This document shows, in pieces, positions 32,532 to 41,349 of a stretch of DNA of 64,000 nucleotides. Each line of letters opens with the position of its first letter. Position 1 is the first letter of the stretch. The stretch lies in contig NZ_JBHUPT010000007.1 of the NCBI RefSeq assembly GCF_049056525.1, positions 45,369-109,368 of the forward strand, read 5' to 3'. The notes beneath the pieces were generated by a model. It did not search any database. It saw only the letters and a list, made by a program, of their open reading frames with translations, and had not been told where the DNA came from. The translations under genes were made by a program, and so were the position numbers. The stretch comes from Leisingera coralii (GTDB taxonomy: Bacteria; Pseudomonadota; Alphaproteobacteria; Rhodobacterales; Rhodobacteraceae).

Positions 32532-32562
32532 AAACCGCCCCGCGAAAGCGCCGGGGCGGTTT
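32532..32562 (+). terminator. Putative terminator between the two small lipoprotein genes
   Basis: A 10-bp stem AAACCGCCCC/GGGGCGGTTT enclosing an inner GCG-AAAG-CGC. The T-tract after it is weak (ACGTTT). It lies 43 bp after the first lipoprotein's stop. Confidence 0.6.
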
Positions 32563-32580
32563 ACGTTTGAGGATATTGCG

Positions 32581-32733
32581 ATGAAAACTGTGGTTATTGT
32601 TCTGGCTCTCTTCGGGCTCGCGGCCTGCGACACCGGGGCGCCGGTATCCAGCCAGCCGCAGAAGCAGGAACCTGCCGCGACGGGGATCAAGGTTTCCGGC
32701 TACGGCCGTGCCGGCGTTTCCCACAGCTTCTGA
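32581..32733 (+). CDS. Small lipoprotein, 50 residues
   Basis: A 50-residue predicted lipoprotein: MKTVVIVLALFGLAACDTG has a lipobox LAAC with Cys16, followed by a short proline/glutamine-rich tail ending VSGYGRAGVSHSF. A GAGGA lies 9 nt before ATG 32581. No family is recognised. It is the second of two tiny lipoproteins between argH and lysA, possibly co-transcribed with lysA but separated from it by a 549-bp structured gap. Confidence 0.7.
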   Translation: MKTVVIVLALFGLAACDTGAPVSSQPQKQEPAATGIKVSGYGRAGVSHSF

Positions 32734-33049
32734 AGACACGGGCTTGCCCCGTCCGGGTGTGCGGCCCGTCCGGTTGCTGTATGCTGCGTTGCTGTTCTGC
32801 CTGTCCTGATGTGCTGACTGTTCACACTCTGCCAGCGGTAAGGAATGGCGGCGCCGCCAAGGGGCGGAGGCGGGACGGGAGGGATCTCCCGCACGCTGAA
32901 CGTTGTCTCTGCGTGCCCCTGCCAAAGGGCCCTGTTCCAAGGTGCCGGGGGTGTCAGGCCCGGCGGTGACCGCGATCAGGGGGCATCATGGCAGGCTGGG
33001 CTTAAGATCCCGTGACAGGAACGTGCCCCGGCCGCGCAACACCCCGTAG

Positions 33050-33115
33050 GGTGGGCGATTCCGCCCACCGTCTGCGGTAAATGGCAGACGGGGGATGGCG
33101 GGCAGATTGCCCGCC
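33050..33115. repeat. Three tandem hairpins upstream of lysA
   Basis: Three perfect stems in 66 bp: GGTGGGCG-ATTC-CGCCCACC (33050-33069), CGTCTGC-N8-GCAGACG (33069-33090) and GGCGGGCA-GAT-TGCCCGCC (33097-33115). The first, preceded by CGTAGG, looks like a REP-type palindromic unit. Confidence 0.7.
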
Positions 33116-33133
33116 CTGCGGGGAGACACGGCC

Positions 33134-33188
33134 CGCCGCGCGCCAGCGCGGCGCCCGGCCCAACGGGCGCGGGCGCATCTTCGATGCG
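33134..33188 (-). repeat. Composite two-hairpin repeat, copy D (inverted)
   Basis: On the minus strand: CGCATC-GAA-GATGCG (33188-33174), a 9-nt spacer, GTTGGGCC, then an 8-bp hairpin GCCGCGC-TGGC-GCGCGGC-type (33153-33134). Part order and spacing are the same as in copies A to C. Confidence 0.8.
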
Positions 33189-33282
33189 TCTGCGGCGGGC
33201 GGGAGTTTCCGGTTGCTGCCGGCAGCGGCAAAGGGCTGGAATCATTTGATCCATATGCCGCTTTTGCCCTAAACGCGGGGAC

Positions 33283-34548
33283 ATGGATCATTTTCTCTAC
33301 CGCGACGGCGCGCTCTACGCCGAAGACGTTCCCATCTCCGAGATCGCCGCGGCGGTGGGCACTCCGTTTTATGTCTATTCCACCGCCACCCTGCTGCGCC
33401 ATTTCCGGCTGTTCGACGAGGCGCTGGAGGGCACCGATCACCTGGTCTGCTTTGCGATGAAGGCCGCCAGCAATCAGGCGATCCTCAAGACCCTGGCGCA
33501 GGCAGGCGCCGGCATGGATGTGGTCAGCCAGGGCGAATACCTGCGGGCCAAGGCAGCGGGCGTGCCGGGGGACCGGATCGTGTTTTCCGGCGTCGGCAAG
33601 ACGGCAGAGGAAATCCGCGTGGCCCTCAGTGGCGGCATCCGCCAGTTCAACGTGGAATCCGAGCCGGAGATGGAAGTGATCAGCGCCGTGGCGCAGGAGC
33701 TGGGCGCAGTGGCCCCGATCACCATCCGTGTGAACCCGGATGTCGACGCCAAGACCCATGCCAAGATCGCCACCGGCAAGTCCGAGAACAAGTTCGGTAT
33801 CCCGATTGCCCGCGCCAAGGAGGTTTACGCCCGCGCCGCCGCGCTGCCGGGTCTGGAGGTGGTGGGGATCGACGTCCACATCGGCTCGCAGCTCACTGAT
33901 CTGGAGCCGTTCCGGCTGGCCTATCAGAAGGTGGCGGAGCTGACGGAAACCCTACGCGCCGAGGGCCACAACATCCGCCGCCTGGACCTGGGCGGCGGTC
34001 TGGGCATTCCTTATGAGCGCTCCAACACCGCGCCGCCGCTGCCGGTGGAATACGGCCAGATGGTCAAGGAGACCCTCGGCCACCTCGGCTGCGAGATCGA
34101 GATCGAGCCGGGCCGCCTGATCGCGGGCAACGCGGGCCAGCTGGTGTCCAAGGTGATCTATGTGAAATCGGGCGAGGGGCGCGATTTCCTGATCCTGGAT
34201 GCGGCGATGAACGACCTGATCCGCCCGGCGATGTATGAGGCGCACCACGACATCATCCCGGTTGAGGAGCCCGCGGCGGGAACCGAAAGCCAGCCTTACG
34301 ACATCGTTGGCCCGGTCTGCGAGACCGGCGATACCTTTGCCAAGCAGCGCGACCTGCCGCCGCTGGCGGCGGGCGATCTGGTGTCTTTCCGCAGTGCGGG
34401 CGCCTATGGCGCGGTGATGGCGAGCGAGTACAATTCCCGCCCGCTGATCCCCGAAGTGCTTGTGCACGGGGATCAATTCGCGGTTATTCGCCGCCGCCCG
34501 GACTATGAAGAGATGATAAACCGCGATACCATCCCGGAGTGGCTCTGA
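33283..34548 (+). CDS. lysA: Diaminopimelate decarboxylase
   Basis: The PLP-dependent enzyme that converts meso-diaminopimelate to lysine, also feeding on the peptidoglycan precursor pool. The 421-residue protein has the PLP-lysine region VCFAMKAASNQ near residue 47-57, the substrate-binding VDVHIGSQLTDL near 200, the glycine-rich PLP phosphate site LDLGGGLGIPY near 234 and the C-terminal GPVCETGDTFAKQR near 344. It starts at ATG 33283 and is followed 48 bp later by the TIGR02302 gene. Confidence 0.96.
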   Translation: MDHFLYRDGALYAEDVPISEIAAAVGTPFYVYSTATLLRHFRLFDEALEGTDHLVCFAMKAASNQAILKTLAQAGAGMDVVSQGEYLRAKAAGVPGDRIVFSGVGKTAEEIRVALSGGIRQFNVESEPEMEVISAVAQELGAVAPITIRVNPDVDAKTHAKIATGKSENKFGIPIARAKEVYARAAALPGLEVVGIDVHIGSQLTDLEPFRLAYQKVAELTETLRAEGHNIRRLDLGGGLGIPYERSNTAPPLPVEYGQMVKETLGHLGCEIEIEPGRLIAGNAGQLVSKVIYVKSGEGRDFLILDAAMNDLIRPAMYEAHHDIIPVEEPAAGTESQPYDIVGPVCETGDTFAKQRDLPPLAAGDLVSFRSAGAYGAVMASEYNSRPLIPEVLVHGDQFAVIRRRPDYEEMINRDTIPEWL

Positions 34549-34596
34549 AGCGATCCGGGCGCGATCCGGCGCGGGCCATCCTGATACGAGGCCCGA

Positions 34597-37200
34597 ATGC
34601 CCTTTGACAGACGTGCCGATCCGGTCCTGAAACGCCTGCGCTGGCCTGTGGCTCTGACGCGGGCGGGACTCGTGGCCGAACGCGCCATGCGGGCGTTCTG
34701 GCCGCTGGTGTCGGTGCTGATGGCGGCGCTGGCGGCGCTGATGCTGGGGCTGCACCAGCTGCTGCCGGAAACCGTGGTCTGGACCGGCGCCATTGCGGCT
34801 GTTCTGGCCGCCACAACCGCCGTTGGCTGGGGTGCCTGGCGGTTCCGCTGGCCGTCCCGGGAAGAGGCGCTGGAGCGGCTCGACCAAACCTTGCCGGGCC
34901 GTCCCGTCAGCGCCTTGCTGGACACCCAGGCCATCGGCGCCGGGGACGCGGCCTCCATCGCCCTCTGGCAGGCGCACCAGCGCCGGATGGCCGAGGCCGC
35001 GGCCCATGCCCGCGCACCCGCTCCCGATCTGAACGTTGCCTCCGCCGACCCCTATGCGCTGCGCTATGTCGCGGGGCTGTTCCTGGCGGTTGCGCTGCTG
35101 TTCGGCTCGATCTGGCAGGTGGCCTCGGTCAGGGATCTGGGCACGGGCGGCCCCGCTGCCCTGAGCGGCCCTGCCTGGGAGGGCTGGGCAGAGCCGCCTG
35201 CCTATACCCGCCTGCCGGTGCTCTATCTGAACGACCTGCCCGAAGGGGTGCTGAAACTGCCGCAGGGCAGCCGTGTCACCTTGCGTTTCTACGGCGAAGT
35301 CGGGGCGTTGTCCCTGTCGGAAAGCGTCTCGGGGTCTGCCGCCGGGCAGCCGCCGGCGCCGGAGGGCGCAATGGCCTTCGATGTGACCCGCAACGGCGGC
35401 TTTGCCATCGAAGGGAACGGCGGGCGGAGCTGGCAGGTGGAGGTGATCCCGGACCATCCGCCCGGAATCGCGGTGGCCGGCCAGCCCGAGCTGGAGAACG
35501 ACGGTTACACCTCGCTGGCGTTCAGCGCCCGGGATGATTACGGCGTCGCTGGCGGGCAGGTGCGGATCACCCTGGATCTGGCCGCGGTCGAGCGCCACCA
35601 CGGCCTGGCGATCGACCCCGACCCGCGCGATGCGCTGATCCTGGACCTGCCGCTGCCGCTGAGCGGTTCGCGCGAGGCCTTCACCGAAAAGCTGATCGAG
35701 GATTTTGCCCGGCACCCCTGGGCCAACCTGCCGGTGGTCTTCACCTTCTCCGCAATGGATGAGGCCGGTCAATCGGCCGCGGTGGCGGGCTTTGGCGCGG
35801 ATATGGTCACCCGCCGCTTCTTTGACCCGCTGGCGGCGGCGGTGATCGAACAGCGGCGCGACCTGCTGTGGGCGCGGGCCAACGCGCCGCGGGTGGCGCA
35901 GATCCTGCGCACCCTGTCGCACCGCCCGGACGGAATGTTCCGCGACTATGGCGATTATCTGCGCCTGCGCACGATCCTGCGGCGGCTGGAAGGCTACACC
36001 GTGCAAGGGGCCATTCCCGAACCGCGGCAGGCGGAAATCTCCGCCGCGCTCTGGGATCTGGCGATGCAGCTGGAAGAGGGCGATGTCGGCGATGCGCTGG
36101 AGCGGATGCGGCGGGCGCAGGAGCGCCTCAGCCAGGCGATGCGCGACGGCGCCAGCGATCAGGAGATTGCCCGGCTGATGCAGGAGCTGCGCGAGGCGAC
36201 CCAGGACTATCTCCGCCAGCTCAGCCGCCAGGCTGAGGCGGACGGCGAAATGATGGACTCTGGCGACATGCCGGACAACATGATGACCCTCAGCCAGGAT
36301 GACCTGCAGGCGATGATGGACCGCATCCAGGAGCTGATGGAGCAGGGCCGCATGGCCGAGGCCGAGCAGGCGCTGCGCGAGTTCCAGCAGATGATGGAAA
36401 ACATGCGGATGACCCGCTCCCAGCAGGGGCAGGGCCAGGGCAATGAGGGCCGCGAGGCGATGGAGGGGCTGGCGGAAACCCTGCGCGAGCAGCAGGGGCT
36501 GTCGGACCAGGCCTTCCGCGACCTGCAGGAACAGTTCAACCCCGGCGCCCGCAGCGGCGAGAGCCAGGGCAATGAGGGCCGCGATGGCGGTCTGGGCCGC
36601 GGCCAGAGCCACCAGGGCGGCCAGGGCGGCGACCGCGGCGACGGCCAGGGCGGTGAAGGGGCCGAAAGCCGCAACCCCGATGGCCAGGGCGGCAACGGCC
36701 GCGAACAGCCGGGGCAGGGCGGATCGCTGGCGGACCGCCAGCAGGCCCTGCGCCAGCAGCTGCAGCAGCAGCGCGACGGGCTGCCTTACCTGGGCGGCGA
36801 GGCCGGCGATGCCGCGCGCGAGGCGCTGGACCGGGCAGGCCGCGCCATGGAGGGGGCCGAGGAGGCGCTGCGCGGCGGCGACAATGCCGAGGCCATCGAC
36901 CGTCAGTCGGACGCCATGGAGGCGCTGCGCGAAGGGATGCGCAGCCTGGGCGAGGCGCTGGCGCAGCGTGATGACGGGCAGCGCAACGGCCAGGGCCAGC
37001 CCTCTGCCACAGCGCAGGGCGAACGGCTGGACCCGCTGGGCCGCAGCAACGGCTCGGTGAATGACGGCGGCAAGGTCGGCGAGGGCAATGCCTACCGCCG
37101 TGCCTGGGACCTGCTGGAGGACATCCGCCGCCGGGCCGGCGAGCGGCAGCGCAGCGAGCGCGAGCGCAGCTACCTGCAGCGGCTGCTGGACCGGTTCTGA
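34597..37200 (+). CDS. TIGR02302 family membrane protein
   Basis: A large 867-residue protein of the alphaproteobacterial TIGR02302 family (DUF4175 type), uncharacterised. Hydrophobic helices lie near residues 30-72 (MAALAALMLGLHQLL, IAAVLAATTAVGWG) and 148-166; a long beta/alpha region follows, then helical heptad-like segments (PEPRQAEISAALWDLAMQLE, QDDLQAMMDRIQELMEQGRM) from about 470-620, and a glycine/glutamine-rich disordered region (about 640-710, repeated NEGRDGG, QGGQGGDRGDGQGG). The tail is helical again. Location next to lysA suggests a cell-envelope role. It is preceded by lysA. Confidence 0.85.
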   Translation: MPFDRRADPVLKRLRWPVALTRAGLVAERAMRAFWPLVSVLMAALAALMLGLHQLLPETVVWTGAIAAVLAATTAVGWGAWRFRWPSREEALERLDQTLPGRPVSALLDTQAIGAGDAASIALWQAHQRRMAEAAAHARAPAPDLNVASADPYALRYVAGLFLAVALLFGSIWQVASVRDLGTGGPAALSGPAWEGWAEPPAYTRLPVLYLNDLPEGVLKLPQGSRVTLRFYGEVGALSLSESVSGSAAGQPPAPEGAMAFDVTRNGGFAIEGNGGRSWQVEVIPDHPPGIAVAGQPELENDGYTSLAFSARDDYGVAGGQVRITLDLAAVERHHGLAIDPDPRDALILDLPLPLSGSREAFTEKLIEDFARHPWANLPVVFTFSAMDEAGQSAAVAGFGADMVTRRFFDPLAAAVIEQRRDLLWARANAPRVAQILRTLSHRPDGMFRDYGDYLRLRTILRRLEGYTVQGAIPEPRQAEISAALWDLAMQLEEGDVGDALERMRRAQERLSQAMRDGASDQEIARLMQELREATQDYLRQLSRQAEADGEMMDSGDMPDNMMTLSQDDLQAMMDRIQELMEQGRMAEAEQALREFQQMMENMRMTRSQQGQGQGNEGREAMEGLAETLREQQGLSDQAFRDLQEQFNPGARSGESQGNEGRDGGLGRGQSHQGGQGGDRGDGQGGEGAESRNPDGQGGNGREQPGQGGSLADRQQALRQQLQQQRDGLPYLGGEAGDAAREALDRAGRAMEGAEEALRGGDNAEAIDRQSDAMEALREGMRSLGEALAQRDDGQRNGQGQPSATAQGERLDPLGRSNGSVNDGGKVGEGNAYRRAWDLLEDIRRRAGERQRSERERSYLQRLLDRF

Positions 37201-37268
37201 GACCCCGAAGGGCGGTCGGCGCCGGGTGAGCTATTCAGTCTAGAAAGACAGAAATGGGACAGGCCGCG

Positions 37269-38210
37269 TTACGGCGCGCTGGTCAGGGACTTCACCTGTG
37301 CATCCAGCCACAGCCGCAGCTGATCCACCCAGCTGACATAGCTGCTGAGTGCGGAATCCGCCTGCGGCACCCTCTCGGCAATCAGGCTGGCATTGTCATA
37401 GACCATCACCATCACCAGCGCCGCAATCAACGACAGCGAAAAACCGCGGGCAAAATTGTTTTTGCGCCGCACCGGCGGCTCCTCCGACGCGGCCTGCGGA
37501 GCAGGCGCTGCGCTGCCAGCAGAGCGCAGGGTGGAGTTGATTTCTTCGATGTCCGGCAGCAGCTCCTTGCGGGAGCCGCTTTCGGCGGCGGCCAGCTGGC
37601 GCGGATCCTCTCCGCGAATGCGGGCCATCCGGTCGCGGGCCTGGCGGCTGCGGCGGGCGGCCTCGTCTTCGGGCGCGGTGGCTTCGTCCAGTCCCAGGTC
37701 GGGCTGGGTTTCCAGGCTCTGGCTTTCCGCCGCCCGCAGCGAGGCCTCGCGCTCGGCTTCCTCGCGCAGGATGTCCGTCAACGCCGGATCCAGACCGCGG
37801 GCCTTCTGCGGCTGCGGTTCAGCCTCTTCTTCCGGGTGGGCTGCAGGTTCCTGGGTGTCTGCGTGGGCTTCTGCGGAAGGCTGTTCGGCCTCTTCCTCCT
37901 CGCCGCGGTCCAGGTCCGCGGCAGCGGTTTCCGGCTCAGCGGGCTCAGCGTCCACTTCCGGTGCCGTGGACGGGGTCTCAGGTTCCGGTTCTTCAATGGC
38001 CGCGCTCGGCGCGGGGGAGGCAGCCTCAGGCGCCTGGGGCGCGTCTTCTTCCAGCGTGTCTTCCAGGGGGGGCTCTGCCGCCGCGGCGCCGGCTGCTGCC
38101 TGGAACCAGGTCTGGCCGCAGTTGGAACATTGCACATCCCGCCCTTCGGCAGGGATCACATCCTCGGGCACTTCGTACTGGGCTGCGCAATTCGGGCAGG
38201 TCAGGCGCAT
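37269..38210 (-). CDS. MJ0042-type zinc-ribbon protein with acidic linker
   Basis: A 313-residue protein. The N-terminal zinc finger MRLTCPNCAAQYEVP...CSNCGQTWF has four cysteines in two CxxC pairs (residues 5, 8 and about 29, 32). A long acidic, alanine/proline/glutamate-rich linker (about 45-210) precedes one hydrophobic helix (LSLIAALVMVMVYDNASLIA, about 265-284) and a short C-terminal part. It is probably an inner-membrane protein with a cytoplasmic zinc ribbon. ATG 38210 with GAGGAG 6 nt upstream is chosen over 38213. It is convergent with TIGR02302 and divergent from ftsE. Confidence 0.85.
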   Translation of the reverse strand: MRLTCPNCAAQYEVPEDVIPAEGRDVQCSNCGQTWFQAAAGAAAAEPPLEDTLEEDAPQAPEAASPAPSAAIEEPEPETPSTAPEVDAEPAEPETAAADLDRGEEEEAEQPSAEAHADTQEPAAHPEEEAEPQPQKARGLDPALTDILREEAEREASLRAAESQSLETQPDLGLDEATAPEDEAARRSRQARDRMARIRGEDPRQLAAAESGSRKELLPDIEEINSTLRSAGSAAPAPQAASEEPPVRRKNNFARGFSLSLIAALVMVMVYDNASLIAERVPQADSALSSYVSWVDQLRLWLDAQVKSLTSAP

Positions 38211-38429
38211 CATGCTCTCCTCGGCACCATCCTGCCGGGCATCTGGCGGCAGGTTGTTTTTTAAGGGATTATAGGCATCCCCCGCTGTTGGCGAAAGTGG
38301 CAATTGCCGCAACGCCCCGGCCGCGGGCTTCCGGGCAACAGAGCCCCCATTGAAACTGCGGCCCCCTTGGGGCAAAACACCGGAGCAAAATACCGGGGCG
38401 CAGTACAAAGGCGCATTCAGGGGGCGGCA

Positions 38430-39107
38430 GTGATCGAGCTGGAAAATGTGGGCTACAACTACGGCGGCGGCGAGCTGCTGGATGCCGTGTCGGTGCAGCT
38501 GGCGCCGGGCTCCTTCCATTTCCTGACCGGCCCGTCCGGCGCGGGCAAGACGACGCTGCTGAAACTCTGCTACGGCGCGCTGACCCCGACCTCGGGCCGG
38601 GTGCGCGCCTTCAACATGGATGTGCACGGGCTGGACCGCGACCAGATGGCCTATCTGCGCCGCCGCGTCGGCGTGGTGCATCAGGACTGCCGGTTCCTGG
38701 ACCACCTGCCGGTGATCGAGAACATTGCCCTGCCACTGCTGGTCTCGGGGCGCGAGCTGGGCCACGAGGAGGCCAACCTGCAGGAGCTGCTGAACTGGGT
38801 CGGCCTGTCCGAGCGCGCCCACGCGCTGCCGCCGGAGCTGTCTGGCGGCGAGCGGCAGCGGGCGGCTTTGGCGCGCTCGGTGATCCTGTCGCCGGATGTG
38901 ATCATCGCTGATGAGCCCACTGGCAACGTCGACTGGGAAATGTCGCAGCGGCTGCTGCAGCTGCTGGTCGAGCTGAACCGGATGGGCAAGACGATCCTGG
39001 TCGCCACCCATGACCTGTCGCTGATCCGAGCCGCCAAGAACCAGGTGCAGGCGCGGGTGCTGCGCATCTCCAACCGGCAATTGCAGCTTGCGGGGGCTGA
39101 CCTATGA
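38430..39107 (+). CDS. ftsE: Cell division ATP-binding protein FtsE
   Basis: The ABC-type ATPase of the FtsEX divisome complex, which regulates septal peptidoglycan hydrolases through FtsX. The 225-residue protein has Walker A GPSGAGKTT near residue 36, signature LSGGERQR near 136, Walker B VIIADEPTGNVD near 156 and the H-loop ATHDLS near 189. The start is GTG 38430 with AGGGGG upstream. It overlaps ftsX by 4 bp (ATGA). Confidence 0.94.
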   Translation: MIELENVGYNYGGGELLDAVSVQLAPGSFHFLTGPSGAGKTTLLKLCYGALTPTSGRVRAFNMDVHGLDRDQMAYLRRRVGVVHQDCRFLDHLPVIENIALPLLVSGRELGHEEANLQELLNWVGLSERAHALPPELSGGERQRAALARSVILSPDVIIADEPTGNVDWEMSQRLLQLLVELNRMGKTILVATHDLSLIRAAKNQVQARVLRISNRQLQLAGADL

Positions 39108-40003
39108 CCGACGGCAAGCTGCGCAAGCTGATCCTGGGCGATGCCCAAGCCAACCGGGTGGTGCCGCCCACCGGCTTCACCGCCCAGCTGACGCTGTTCG
39201 TGGCGGGCGCAATGGCGTTTCTTGCGGTGTTTGCCCTGGCGCTGTCGATGGCCTCCGGCCGGCTGGCCGACCGCTGGGCTTCGGAACTGGCGCGCGCCGC
39301 CACGCTGCGCATCAACGCCCCGGCGGCGCAGCGCGCGGCTCAGACCGAGGCGGCGCTGGAGATCCTGCGCCAGACACCGGGCGTGGCCACCGCGCGGGCG
39401 CTCACCGGCGAGGAGCAGGCGGCGCTGCTGGCGCCCTGGTTCGGCTCCAGCCTGCCGGCGGGCAGCCTGCCGCTGCCGCAGCTGATCGAGGTGACCGCGG
39501 ATGATCCCGGCTATGACCCCCAGGGGCTGCGGCTGCGGCTGCAGGCCGAGGTCCCCGGCGCGGTGCTGGACGATCACACCCGCTGGCGTGAGCCGCTGGT
39601 GGATGCCGCACGCTCGCTGCGCCGCCTGGCTTGGGTGTCGATCTTGCTGATCGGCGGCGCCACCGCGGCGATGATCACCCTGGCCGCCAACGCGGCACTG
39701 GCCGCCAATGCCCAGGTGATCGAAGTGCTGCGCCTGGTCGGCGCGCTGGACAGCTATATCGCCCAGGCCTTCATCCGCCGCTTTACCCTGCGGGCGCTGA
39801 CCGGCGCCGCAGCGGGTGTGGCGCTGGGCATGATCGGGGTCTGGCTGATGCCGGAAGCCTCGGATGAGGGCGGCTTCCTCACCGGTCTTGGCTTTCAGGG
39901 CTGGGGCTGGCTGGTGCCGCTCCTGATCCCGCCGCTGGGCGCGCTGGTGGCCTTTGCCGCCACCACCCGTGCCGCCACCAAACGTTTGGGAGAACTGTCT
40001 TGA
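39104..40003 (+). CDS. ftsX: Cell division protein FtsX
   Basis: The transmembrane partner of FtsE (299 residues, four helices). An N-terminal helix (about 30-52, TLFVAGAMAFLAVFALALSM), a periplasmic loop (about 55-160) that would contact hydrolase activators, and three C-terminal helices (about 180-205, 225-250, 265-290) fit the family. It overlaps ftsE by 4 bp, and the next gene starts at TTG inside its stop codon. Together with plsC and the PPOX gene it forms a tight operon. Confidence 0.9.
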   Translation: MTDGKLRKLILGDAQANRVVPPTGFTAQLTLFVAGAMAFLAVFALALSMASGRLADRWASELARAATLRINAPAAQRAAQTEAALEILRQTPGVATARALTGEEQAALLAPWFGSSLPAGSLPLPQLIEVTADDPGYDPQGLRLRLQAEVPGAVLDDHTRWREPLVDAARSLRRLAWVSILLIGGATAAMITLAANAALAANAQVIEVLRLVGALDSYIAQAFIRRFTLRALTGAAAGVALGMIGVWLMPEASDEGGFLTGLGFQGWGWLVPLLIPPLGALVAFAATTRAATKRLGELS

Positions 40004-40749
40004 AGAACCCGGTCCAATGGCTGCGCTCGTGGGTGTTCCTGGTGCAGATGTACCTGGCAATGCTGGTTCTGGGGCTGCTGTTTGCGCCCTGGGCCGCGGT
40101 GTCGCCCAAGGGCGCGCGCCTGGCCTGCAAATCCTACGCCCGCTGGGTGCTGTGGACCGCGCGCTGGATGGTCGGCATCCGCTCCGAGGTGCGCGGCCAG
40201 GTGCCCTCCGGCGAGGTGATCATTGCGGCCAAGCACCAGAGCTTTTTGGATATCCTGATCATCTTCAACGCGGTGCCCTCCGCCCGGTTCATCATGAAGC
40301 GGGAACTGATGTGGACGCCGGTGATCGGCGTCTATGCCAAGCGCCTGGGCTGCGTGCCGGTCGACCGCGGCAAGCGCGGCGCGGCGATTGCCAAGATGGT
40401 CAAGGACGTGGCGCTGCAAAGCCATGAACCCGGCCAGCTGATCATCTACTCCCAGGGCACCCGCGTGGCGCCCGGCGCCCGCAAGCCCTACAAGATCGGC
40501 ACCGCGGTGCTGTACGAGGGCCTGAGCCAGCCCTGCGTCCCGGCCGCCACCAATGTCGGCGTGTTCTGGCCGCGTACCGGGATTTACCGCAAGCCGGGCC
40601 TGGCGGTGGTGGAGTTCCTGGAGCCGATGCAGCCGGGGATCGCCCGTGACGAGTTCATGGCGCAGCTGGAAAACCGGGTTGAGCGCCGCTCGGATGAATT
40701 GATGAGAGAAGCGGGGTTTGAACCGGATGCAATACCTCAGCAGCATTGA
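40000..40749 (+). CDS. plsC: 1-acyl-sn-glycerol-3-phosphate acyltransferase
   Basis: Acylates lysophosphatidic acid to phosphatidic acid in phospholipid synthesis. The 249-residue membrane enzyme has an N-terminal hydrophobic helix (VFLVQMYLAMLVLGLLFA) and the acyltransferase motif KHQSFLD (HxxxxD, residues 77-83), then VDRGKRG near 121 and IYSQGTR near 149. The start is TTG 40000, overlapping the ftsX stop by 4 bp (TTGA), so translation is coupled. It may draw ftsEX expression together with membrane lipid synthesis. Confidence 0.9.
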   Translation: MKNPVQWLRSWVFLVQMYLAMLVLGLLFAPWAAVSPKGARLACKSYARWVLWTARWMVGIRSEVRGQVPSGEVIIAAKHQSFLDILIIFNAVPSARFIMKRELMWTPVIGVYAKRLGCVPVDRGKRGAAIAKMVKDVALQSHEPGQLIIYSQGTRVAPGARKPYKIGTAVLYEGLSQPCVPAATNVGVFWPRTGIYRKPGLAVVEFLEPMQPGIARDEFMAQLENRVERRSDELMREAGFEPDAIPQQH

Positions 40750-41332
40750 AGACCTGGAGGCGCTTTACGGGGAACCGGGAGCGCCTTCTTTACGCAAGGT
40801 GGCGCGGCAGATGACGCCGCTGTACCGCAAGTGGATCATGGCCTCGAAACTGTGCATGCTGACGACCGTTGGCCCGGAAGGGACCGACGGCAGCCCGCGC
40901 GGCGATGACGGCCCGGTGGTGAAGGAGCTGGATCCGGGCACCCTGGCGCTGCCCGACTGGCGCGGCAACAACCGGCTGGACTCCTTGCGCAACATCGTGC
41001 GCGACGGGCGCGTTTCGCTGATGTTCCTGGTGCCGGGATCGAACAATGTGGTGCGCGTTAACGGCACCGCCCGGCTTACCGCCGACCCGGATCTGCGCGC
41101 GCGTTTCGAGAAGAAAGGCAAGCTGCCGGCCACGGTGATCGTCATCTCGATCGGTGAGATTTACACCCAATGCGCCCGGGCGTTGCTGCGGGCGGGCACT
41201 TGGAACGGAACCGGCGAAAGCATCGGCCTGCCGACCATGGGTGAGATCCTGGCCGAGCAGACGGCAGGCGAGGAAGGCGGCGCCGAATACGACAAGAGCT
41301 GGAACGCCCGCGCCGCCAAAACCATGTGGTGA
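40727..41332 (+). CDS. PPOX-class FMN-dependent flavoprotein (DR_2398-type)
   Basis: A 201-residue member of the pyridoxamine 5'-phosphate oxidase-like split-barrel family. Sequence such as ASKLCMLTTVGPEGTDGSPRG near residue 45 and GNNRLDSLRNIVRDGRVSLMFLVPG near 85 is that of FMN-binding PPOX proteins; the substrate is unknown. ATG 40727 lies 23 bp inside the plsC gene, so the genes overlap; TTG 40718 is another in-frame start. No signal peptide is present. Confidence 0.85.
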   Translation: MQYLSSIEDLEALYGEPGAPSLRKVARQMTPLYRKWIMASKLCMLTTVGPEGTDGSPRGDDGPVVKELDPGTLALPDWRGNNRLDSLRNIVRDGRVSLMFLVPGSNNVVRVNGTARLTADPDLRARFEKKGKLPATVIVISIGEIYTQCARALLRAGTWNGTGESIGLPTMGEILAEQTAGEEGGAEYDKSWNARAAKTMW

Positions 41333-41349
41333 GCCGACGGCGGAGCGCT

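Larger units (their letters stand above)
32734..33282. other. 549-bp structured gap upstream of lysA
   Basis: No gene is supported here. The left part (32734-33049) shows no feature I can support. The right part holds three adjacent perfect hairpins (33050-33115) and then one inverted copy of the composite two-hairpin repeat (33134-33188). The lysA promoter probably lies in the right-hand end. Confidence 0.6.

Noticed and set aside
33050..33115. A possible CRISPR array or lysine riboswitch upstream of lysA
   Set aside because: The three stems differ in sequence and have no equal spacers, and no conserved lysine riboswitch core is recognisable.
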